Source: Pipra filicauda
Taxonomy: Eukaryota; Chordata; Aves; Passeriformes; Pipridae
Assembly: GCF_003945595.2 (NCBI RefSeq)
Contig: NW_024104349.1
Location: 496,001 to 560,000, forward strand
Reading direction: 5' to 3'
Length of the DNA: 64,000 nucleotides
Under the pieces are notes generated by a model, which was not told where the DNA came from, made no database searches, and saw only the letters and a list, made by a program, of their open reading frames with translations. Below, piece after piece: positions 56,219 to 64,000 of the stretch. A program made the position numbers and the translations under genes. Within the stretch, counting starts at the first letter, position 1; each line of letters opens with the position of its first letter.

Positions 56219-57904
56219 TTCTTGCTGCCCTAATTTCCTTGTGTAGGACTAACAGTGCATTATATAAATCTTCAGGACAAATAATTAATAACTTATTTTA
56301 TCTCTTGTGCAAAGCATTGAGGATGTTTCTAGGTCCTGTGTGCATGCTAAAACTCCTATTAATTGATGTATTTCCCAACCAGTTATCCCAACCAATAACC
56401 AGGACTGAGGGCTGTAGTCCCATTTTAATGGCATTTCTCCTCTCAGTCACTGTGTGCTCTGGTGGCAGCAGGACCATTCAGAACAGGAACTGATCCATTT
56501 GCCTTTTAAAAAGCAAAATCAACCCATTTTGGATTCTGGATTCTAGGGCAGAAATCCCACAGTGCTTTTAGCCTTGAGCATTTCCTCAGACGTCTGTTTG
56601 GCTCCAGTACGAGCACAAACAGCAGCACAATTTAACAGACACAACCAGTGCACTGGGATTCAGAAGTTCAGGAATCAGCTTTGCTGCAAACCATGGCCAC
56701 CTGCTTTACCTCTCAGTGCTCCTGCTCCTCTCCCACTCTGTGTCTGCCTTGTCTATTTGAACTGTAGGCTCCTTAATGCAAATACCATCCTCCCGTAAGA
56801 GCACTGAGTGCCCAGCACTGGAGCCTTGACCTCTTTTGGGATTATCAAACATCTGTATTACAGAAAATAAGAGCACAGAGACAGCCCTTCCCTCCTGGCT
56901 CTACTAATAGATGTGGGTATTTCAGCCACCTATCAGCCTCGTGTTCTCCAGCCCTGTTATCTCTAATTACTTATCTGTTCAAGCTGTTCCCTTCTGCACA
57001 GCATAAACCTTCCCTGTCTCCTTAACCCATTGCTCCATGTTATTCCCCAAGACTACACTTAAAGGATGTGAATATAGTTCAAAATTCAACCATTCCACAC
57101 TACTAGAAAATGCACAGGTCAAACTACCCATGCCTTGAGTGCAGGCAGTGATGAACACACCTTCTGTCTATGCTCAGCCCACATTTTCTCTCCAGTGGCC
57201 TTAGGATATGGATAGCAGAGGTGGAGAGGAATTCAGACATGCTGGAGTGGTGTGCTCCTGGCTCCAGGTCTCATTCCAGCCTGGACACAAATGGATCACT
57301 GTTGTCCCAATGTCTGACTCCTTTCAACCTGATCTTGTTTCAGAACCACCTGTAGCTTTCCTGCCAGCGCTGGTCTCCTCTGAGTTAACTCACTTGAGTT
57401 CCCACTTTCACATTCAGTCACACTTCTCTTCGTAACACTTCGTCTCCTTTTGCCTGGCCAGTGAGTCCTCACTCTTTGTCCTGTTAATGTGCCTCTCCAC
57501 ACACAATCCTGTCCCTGCCTCCTCCTCCTCCCCTCCTGCCTCCACAGATAATCGTTTCTGTCCCATACATGTATTTTACTATTATAATTTTATTATCCCA
57601 CCCAATTGCCCATCTCAATCTCTATCACTCCTTTCCCAGACAACTGCTCTATTCCACTACTTGTACCCACTCTCAGTTTCCCTTGATTCATTAGTCTCTA
57701 TCTCTCTGTAAGGCCTGTTCCACTTCCTCACATCGTTTCTTCAGGCATAATCTTGGGAGACTCCTTGCTCTGACCTTCCTTTTCCCCAGTCCTTGAGCCA
57801 GTCCTGGTTCCCTCTGAACTTAAGTTATACATTCCTCCTCTACATTTTCTGGTATTTGATGGCCCAGGAAAGAAGAGCAGAGGCAGAACAAGCTTTAAAG
57901 CCAA
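56219..57904. other. Unique intergenic DNA
   Basis: The 57.4-57.8 kb part is rich in pyrimidines on the plus strand (CCTCCTCCTCCCCTCCTGCC near 57520). No exon recognised. Confidence 0.5.
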
Positions 57905-58243
57905 TCTGCATGTGAGGGAGCCTGAGGGGAGACCTCATCAGGGTCTGCAGACACTGATCTCTGCTCTGAGGACCAGTGACAGGACCCCAGGGAATGGCTG
58001 GAGCTGTGCCAGGGGAGGTTTTGGTTGGATTTCAGGAAAAGGTTCTTCCCCCAGAGGGTGGTTGGGCACTGAACAGGCTCCCCAGGGCAGTGGGCACGGC
58101 CCCAAGGCTGCCAGAGCTCAAGGAGTGTTTGGACAACGCTCTCAGGGACAGGGTGAGATTTTGGGGTGTCCTGTGCAGGGCCAGGGGTTGGACTGGATGA
58201 TCCTTGTGGGTCCCTTCCAACTCAGGATATTCTATGATTCTAT
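57905..58243 (+). repeat. CR1 LINE 3' fragment, subfamily B, longest copy in the window
   Basis: Begins about GGGAGCCTGAGGGGAGACCT and goes through CATCAGGGTCTGCAGACACT, GGTTGGGCACTGAACAGGCT, AAGGAGTGTTTGGACAACGC and GGATGATCCTTGTGGGTCCC to GGATATTCTATGATTCTATG. Intact 3' tail and few mismatches to the other B copies, suggesting a fairly recent insertion. Confidence 0.97.
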
Positions 58244-58954
58244 GCAACTCCCTCCCAGAGCAACAATCCCTTGAGTTCCTGGACTGCAGTTACATTTGGG
58301 ACAGGTAAACCCTTCAGCATTTCAGCTGAATCTCCACTGGGCACATACAAACTGAGATCTTCCAGTCCTGTGATTTTCCAAGGTGCAGGCAGATTTATAC
58401 TGGAATAGCAAAAATACAATGTCCCTGGAAGCAGCAGGAAAAATACACTATGAAGAAATGATGTAAGAAAAGCTTTTTGCTGTTCTTCTGAATGAAATTC
58501 CTGTACTCAGTCACCAAAAGAGTACCTGCTGCTTCTGGGCAGATATTTTAAGGCACTTGATTCATTAATTGCACTTCACCTGATAAGTTTCTGGGCCAGT
58601 ACCAAAAATAACTGTATTGCCTGCTCAGACATATTTTGAATGGTGCCATGTGATGATGGGGGGAAGGGAGAACATGCAATCCTGTAACCTTCAAAGCTCA
58701 CAGTTCTCATTAACCAGCACTAAATGTCAAAGCCTTTCTAGCTTAACCTGGCAAAGTTATCAAGAGAGTTTCATACTGGGACTCCTACAGGAACAAACCC
58801 ACTTAATGTTTGCCCACATCCCCTTTGCTGGCCACGGATATCGGGAATGTGTCTTTGATCTATTTCTGTGAACGTGATAAAAGGCACCATTTCCCCAACC
58901 AAAGCAACACCTTTCTTGACTGGGTGGATTTCCAGTATTCCAGAAACTCCTAGA
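58244..58954. other. Unique intergenic DNA
   Basis: Nothing recognised. Confidence 0.5.
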
Positions 58955-59250
58955 TAGATTATTTACAAGAGCATGTAGTGACAGGACAAGGGGGAATGGA
59001 TTAAAACTGTAAGAGAGTAGGTTTAGATTAGATATTAGAAATAAAATTCTTGGCTGTGAGGGTGGTGAGGCCCTGGCACAGGTTGCCCAGAGAAGCTGTG
59101 GCTGCCCCATCCATGGAATTGTTCAAGGTCAGCTTGGATGGAACTCTGAGCAATCTGGGATAGTGGAAGGGGTCCCTGCCCACGGCAAGGGGATGGAACT
59201 GGATGATCTTTAAGGTTCCTTCCAACCCAAACCAGCCTATGATTCTATGA
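58955..59250 (+). repeat. CR1 LINE 3' fragment, subfamily A
   Basis: TATTTACAAGAGCATGTAGT, GACAGGACAAGGGGGAATGG, TTTAGATTAGATATTAGAAA and GTTGCCCAGAGAAGCTGTGG, ending CAGCCTATGATTCTATGA. Intact tail. Confidence 0.96.
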
Positions 59251-59599
59251 AACCCAATAGCCTAAAGACGCTGCATCAACTTCCTGGGACAGAAAGACAC
59301 CAGCACCTTTCCTCTCTACCTGTTCTCAAGACCATGGATCACATCTCAAGAAAACAAAGCATCAAAAGAAATCCAGCTGCAACAGCCCAGCCCAGCAGTT
59401 ATGCAGGTAGCAAATTCCCCCAGGAGTCAGTCAGACAATGCTACTGCTCATTAGGGCTGGGTGGGACGGGAGAAGTGGGAATAGACATTTCCCTTCATTC
59501 ATCAAACTGGAACAAGACTGAGAGTTCAGAAAAAAAACAAGCACTTGCCAGAGTCAATGACTGGGGACAAATCAGGAGAAAGAGAGACTTTGATCATTA
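59251..59599. other. Unique intergenic DNA
   Basis: Nothing recognised. Confidence 0.45.
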
Positions 59600-59900
59600 A
59601 AACTGCAAAGAATGAAGGTTAAAAAAAAGCTATTACATAAAGGAGATTCTTTAGTTACAGGAATGTTTGATCCAATTCGCAGCTAAGGATGTGTACCCAT
59701 TTTAAACGGAAAAATCCTTTAGCTTTGGTATGAATTTATCTACCCTGCCAGACAAATTGCTCATATCAAACTGTCATTTGGATGTTCAGCCATTGAAAAC
59801 ACAGTTAAAGCATGTCCCTTAATTAGAAATCCCATGGAAATGAAAACAATCCTCTCTGGCATCTAGTTACCCTGGATGGTAAGTTGGACTTATCATCTGG
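59600..59900. promoter_or_regulatory. Weak candidate conserved noncoding element
   Basis: Repeat-free AT-rich block with AATTCGCAGCTAAGG, TTTAAACGGAAAAATCC and CCCTTAATTAGAAATCCC. The texture resembles the other candidates, but no strong composite site was identified. Confidence 0.22.
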
Positions 59901-60477
59901 CACGGCCCCCTTCCTGTTTGCGTGGGTGGACAGAGGCAGACAAGGAATTCTGCTCCCCTTTCCAACAACCCTCGGAGACAGGCAACCTCCCATGCCAAGG
60001 TTTTGTCTCCTGCAAGTGTCTCGCTGGAAACAGGTCTGGTAGACACAATGAGCTTCTCAGATTAGAGGTGGATGGGACAGGCGTCTTCTGCTCAGTAGGG
60101 ACCAAGGGAAGCTTAGCTCAACGGTTTAATGGATAAATCTATTTTAAATCTGTTTCATTTCACTAGGTAGGAGCCTCTTTGATCAGGTTGCATTCATTTT
60201 CCAGAAAAATATCTTCAGTCATTTGCTAGTAAAAACAATACAATTTGCTTATTACCTTCTGCTACTGGAAAGATGAGGTAACCCGGCCGAATCCATCCTT
60301 CCAAACATTTTATTGCTGTTTTCCTTTATTAAATATGTTGTTCAAAGCCCCATGTCCCAGAAGCTTGTTATTATGTAAGAATTTCAAGCTCATTAAAAAT
60401 GAAAACAGGTCTCAAAACCCTTACAGTCATGAAGAAAACCTTAAGAGGTGAATCTCAAAGGTTAAGAAGCAAAAGGT
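59901..60477. other. Unique intergenic DNA, nothing recognised
   Basis: Overlapping short ORFs on both strands at 59.88-60.14 kb. No family recognised. Confidence 0.45.
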
Positions 60478-60570
60478 GGGTTTTAGCCACGAGGACAGTC
60501 AACCATTGGAACAATTAATCTTGAGATATGTTAAGTTCCTTCTGATTTGAAGTCTTTAAGTCAAGATGGT
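60478..60570 (+). repeat. Possible worn CR1-like fragment
   Basis: CAGTCAACCATTGGAACAAT and GAAGTCTTTAAGTCAAGATG resemble the AACCATTGGAACAA ... GAAGTCTTTAA order of old CR1 3' regions. Short and without a tail, so tentative. Confidence 0.35.
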
Positions 60571-61899
60571 AGAACACATCCTCTTGTAGGCAGAGGATGG
60601 TTTGACACACGAGCTTTTGAGCTCTGCTCGGGAATCACGCAGGCAAATTCTGTGGCTCGTATTTCTCAGATCATGTTAAAGAAGCACAACCACTGCTGGG
60701 GACCTCAGACCATTAACTGGTAGAAGAGAACCCAAAATGCTCTGGTTTCGTGCTTGTAGTGACAAATTCATGAGCTTTGAATGCTATACACCGGCTGTGT
60801 AGATGCACTGCACCCAATTTCTTTGAAAATTCTCTTTTATGGCCCCTTTTACAGGACATTTCTCTACAGGAAGCAGACCCAGAGCCCTCAGCCAGCACGG
60901 CCAGTTCACTCGAGATGAACTACCTCAGGGTTTTACCCAAAGCAGATCTAACAATTTCTTCTCTCCTTCAGGAAGACCTCCTGAAGCAGTTACCAGATCC
61001 AAGCACCTTTGCAAGAAAGCCTCATCCCTCAGATTTCCCAGGTTTTACAAAAGTCACAGACCAGCCCCACATAGCCTTGGTAGGAATTTCCTCTTATCCC
61101 ACAAAAGGACCTGAGGAGACTGAGGAAGTGAGATAATCTTGTCCCACATGGACTCCACATCTGTAGGTTTAGAGGTTTGCAGAAAAATCATAAGGAAGGG
61201 AACCTGCCCTGTGCTAATCTTCTTCCAGAAAAGCTACTTCTGCTGTGGGACTCGTTCAACAAGTCTGGTGTGGTTCTGTTCCTTTTCTATCCCTGTCTCC
61301 ACCAAGAAGTTCCCCATTTCTTGGCTAAGCTTCCCAAGACAGAGGCCGAGGAGAGGAGATCAACTGCTAGAAGCAATAAAAATAAGAGCAGGGTATTAAA
61401 TAAGGCACTGCTGTAGAGTAATAGGGAGGGTGGAAAGGAATGGGCTCATGCATATTACAGTCCTATAAAAGAAAGAATTCTTAAATGAGTAAAGAGGGCT
61501 GAGTTACAGCATGAGAAAACTAGTTTAATCACCTATTGTGCAGCTGTAGTTAATTTTGTACAGATTTTACAGACATCCCAGCTATCATGCAATGCTCCAT
61601 ACAATCACTGTGGGTGACACTCCACTTTTATCACAAGTCCTGTTAATGATGTCATTACTTGGGCAAGTCTTCCATCAACCTCAGTTAGATGTTTCCTTAA
61701 GTAGGACCCGAGGTCAGATAACACCTGATGAATATACATGGCAGGAGGACAAATCTGCTTCCTGACTGCACAGAAGAGAAACACATGGCATGTGGGGATA
61801 CAGAAATACACATACACACATGCTTTCCACCCAGGCAATCTCGGCAGGATTAGCTCCAACCATCTTGGTAACAAACCTTTAAAGTCCCTCTGGTGAGGG
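60571..61899. other. Unique intergenic DNA
   Basis: A 119-codon plus-strand ORF (60777-61136) overlaps a 91-codon ORF in another frame. Neither resembles a known protein family and no flanking splice signals were compelling. Confidence 0.5.
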
Positions 61900-62290
61900 G
61901 TGTCTCCTTGGGAAAGTCATATAATAGCCTAAAACTCATCAGGGTTCGAGTCATAAACGACTTCCTACAGATTGGGTTTGAAAATACGTTATTAGGAGCT
62001 GATTGATCTGACTGTGCGTCCAAGTCGTGAGCGAGCGATCAGAAAACTCATTGCTTCTGATGGCCACCTGAAAATCTAACAAAGGAACAACTGGATGGTC
62101 AAATAAGCAATTAGCAGTCAAAAAAGATGATTAGTTATCAACCAGCTCAGCTGCTGATGTTCATCAGACACTAAAAGAGTAGCAGCAAGCTAACTGGAAA
62201 ATTATCCTTAACCATTTAGCAGTTACCATGGGTAACTACCTCATGGATTGTCAAACCATGACCTCAACAATCAAGCCTGATTTATTTTCA
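61900..62290. promoter_or_regulatory. Candidate conserved noncoding element about 61 kb upstream of BMP4
   Basis: Repeat-free, with several retained CpGs in AT-rich context (TCCAAGTCGTGAGCGAGCGA near 62020-62039, AAATACGTTATTAGG near 61982) and homeodomain-like cores (AAGCAATTAGCAG, GATGATTAGTTATC near 62106-62138). The call rests on texture only. Confidence 0.28.
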
Positions 62291-62392
62291 CAGTGCTTTT
62301 AAATCTTCAGGAGTCATGTGAAGTGTGTCTTACAGTATTTCACTGTGTATCCTTGTATCCTGACAAGGACATCCCACACACAAGCAGGAATG

Positions 62393-62411
62393 AAAAAAAA
62401 AAAAAAAAAAA
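62393..62411. repeat. A(19) homopolymer
   Basis: Uninterrupted run of 19 A after GGAATG. Confidence 0.95.
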
Positions 62412-64000
62412 GGAGAAAAGTCATATTTAGCGTAATTTAGTGAAAAGCTGATTTTTCACTTGCCAGACAGCTCATCCCCTCAGAAATGAAACTACAGATA
62501 ACCCACATCCCCAGACCACCTGTGGTAAGTTCATCAGCATGTAGAGTTATCCAGGAGTAGGAGGAGTATGCGGAGCTTCCAGCATGGCAAACACATGTGG
62601 ATTCTCTTGGGACAACATGGATTCCCTCCATCTCCTGCCTCAAGGAAGATAATTAGACCTTCTCCTGGGGTTGCAGAGCCCAGTCTATGAAGGGGATAAT
62701 CCATCAGCCCCAGATTGTCCCCAGAACCTGAAAAGAAAGGTGGAGCAACAACAAATGGGGGATGAGCTAATTTTCACCCAACCCAGTGAATCCACACCTG
62801 CCTGCCCTTTGCATTCACACCAATCACCTGCAGGCTGCACACTTAAAAATACCTCAGTTCCACTTAACAACACCTTAGTTCCTGTTTAGTTTGGGATTGA
62901 ACATCAAGATTCCACCCATTACAATGGTTATTGCAACACGAGTCACCACTTCATGTCACTGCTGGGCTACAACACGTTAATTGTCTCTGAGACCCATAAA
63001 ATTAAGGGCAACCAGACCCTGGAACAGGCTGTGCATTGAGGTAACTCCTGCACTTTCTCTGGCTGTAATGCCTGGTGAGAGCACTTGCCCTTGCAGCATT
63101 CCTGCACCTGCTGTCCCCAGATTTCAGCGCGTGCTGCCAAAGGAAGGCCAGCCCTGTCCCTGGGGCACCGATGGGAAATTGCAAGAGGAATCACTGATGT
63201 CACCGTTTCTGATGTGGGAATCTGTCGTAAACACACTCCCTTGCAAAATCCAAACTTCTCCAGAAGAAGAGAGGAAATTCTGCTCTTTGGGGAAAAAATG
63301 TCAGATGGCTTGGGATACAATAGTCAACTTTCCTCATGGCCATAGAAAAAACAGTTCCTGGCTTGACTGGAATTGTCCACATGTGTGGGTCTGTGTTGTT
63401 AATGCTAAATCACTGGTTGGCTGAGTCTCTCCTGAGGACCTGGAGTAACAGTAGAAGCCACTTTGTTTCTTCCTTTGATTTTCATTGTCCTTCTTCCATG
63501 AATTACTTCAAACACAGAGCCAGGCTTTCACTAATCTTGGACACATCGTTGTAGCTACTGCTTTCCACTGGTCTCTTAAGTATTAGGCAGAAACCAGTTC
63601 AGGTTTAGAAGCAGTTGTAGCTGAGATATTTTTGTGTACTACAGACCCAAGGCTCCTGGTTCCTGATGCCTTTTGTGTATGTGACTTTTGATCTGCTGAG
63701 TAAGTACTTGTCAAATCAATCCTATTTCAGTCCCTGTGTGTGTGAAGTGTCACAATCCTGACAGTGACACAGCAATTTGCTGCAGCCACTGAGGAAAGTC
63801 TGTGTTCCTGGGTGGAATGTTCTCCTTACCAGGTGCTTCTGATGTCAAGTTTTATGTTCTTCTTCCACCCCTCCAAGGTGGTCCCCTTCAGCCCATGTGG
63901 TGAGGTTCCCAAATATGTGTTAATGATGAAGAATCACAAATCTGACAACACATATTTCTAATTTGATAAGAATTGTTGAAAATACCAATCTGTGTAACTA
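62412..64000. other. Unique intergenic DNA to the window end
   Basis: No exon, CR1 or motif cluster recognised. ORFs of up to 147 codons (62981-63424) overlap readings in other frames on both strands and have no family resemblance. In mammals CDKN3 is the next gene on this side of BMP4. I see no CDKN3-like coding segment here. Confidence 0.5.

Noticed and set aside
60777..61136. 119-codon ORF considered as a possible CDKN3 or other upstream-gene exon
   Set aside because: It lacks the dual-specificity phosphatase signature (HC-X5-R) and an overlapping ORF in another frame looks equally plausible.

Overview
This window is vertebrate, almost certainly avian, nuclear DNA. CR1 LINE 3' ends are scattered through it, many finishing in the ATTCTATGATTCTATGA-type tail typical of bird CR1. 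There is one strong CpG island, several ancient amniote repeats, and no bacterial-style gene packing. The CR1 subfamilies look neoavian or passerine rather than chicken-like, but that is only an impression.

Only one protein-coding gene can be supported: BMP4, on the minus strand and cut by the left edge. Positions 1-213 encode its first 71 residues (signal peptide and start of the prodomain). The splice acceptor is next to position 221, and a 604-bp intron (221-824) separates it from a noncoding 5' exon whose donor lies at 825/824. The exon ends match, from memory, the human BMP4 5'UTR junction. The spliced leader carries a short upstream ORF that overlaps the BMP4 start codon and appears conserved in human. 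A GC-rich promoter/CpG island covers about 360-1470. It includes a GC minisatellite inside the intron and a GGCCC-rich, G-quadruplex-prone array at 1018-1078.

The remaining 62.5 kb (1.5-64 kb) is 5' flanking DNA of BMP4, with coordinates increasing away from the promoter. I find no convincing exon of any other gene. It holds about 28 CR1 fragments, two more diverged LINE relics, at least four copies of an ancient amniote repeat built around AAGCACRTG, simple repeats, and repeat-free blocks that look like conserved noncoding elements. The best of these lie at 48.2-49.3 kb, 55.1-55.9 kb, 39.65-40.26 kb, 34.06-34.72 kb, 34.9-35.2 kb and 19.55-20.05 kb.

BMP4 is known to be controlled by long-range upstream enhancers, including a mouse mesoderm enhancer about 46 kb upstream (recalled, not checked). 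The block near 48.7-49.0 kb contains a perfect Forkhead core and a T-box half-site and sits about 48 kb upstream of the promoter, so it is the leading candidate ortholog. All enhancer calls are inferences from position, base composition and motifs; no alignment could be run.
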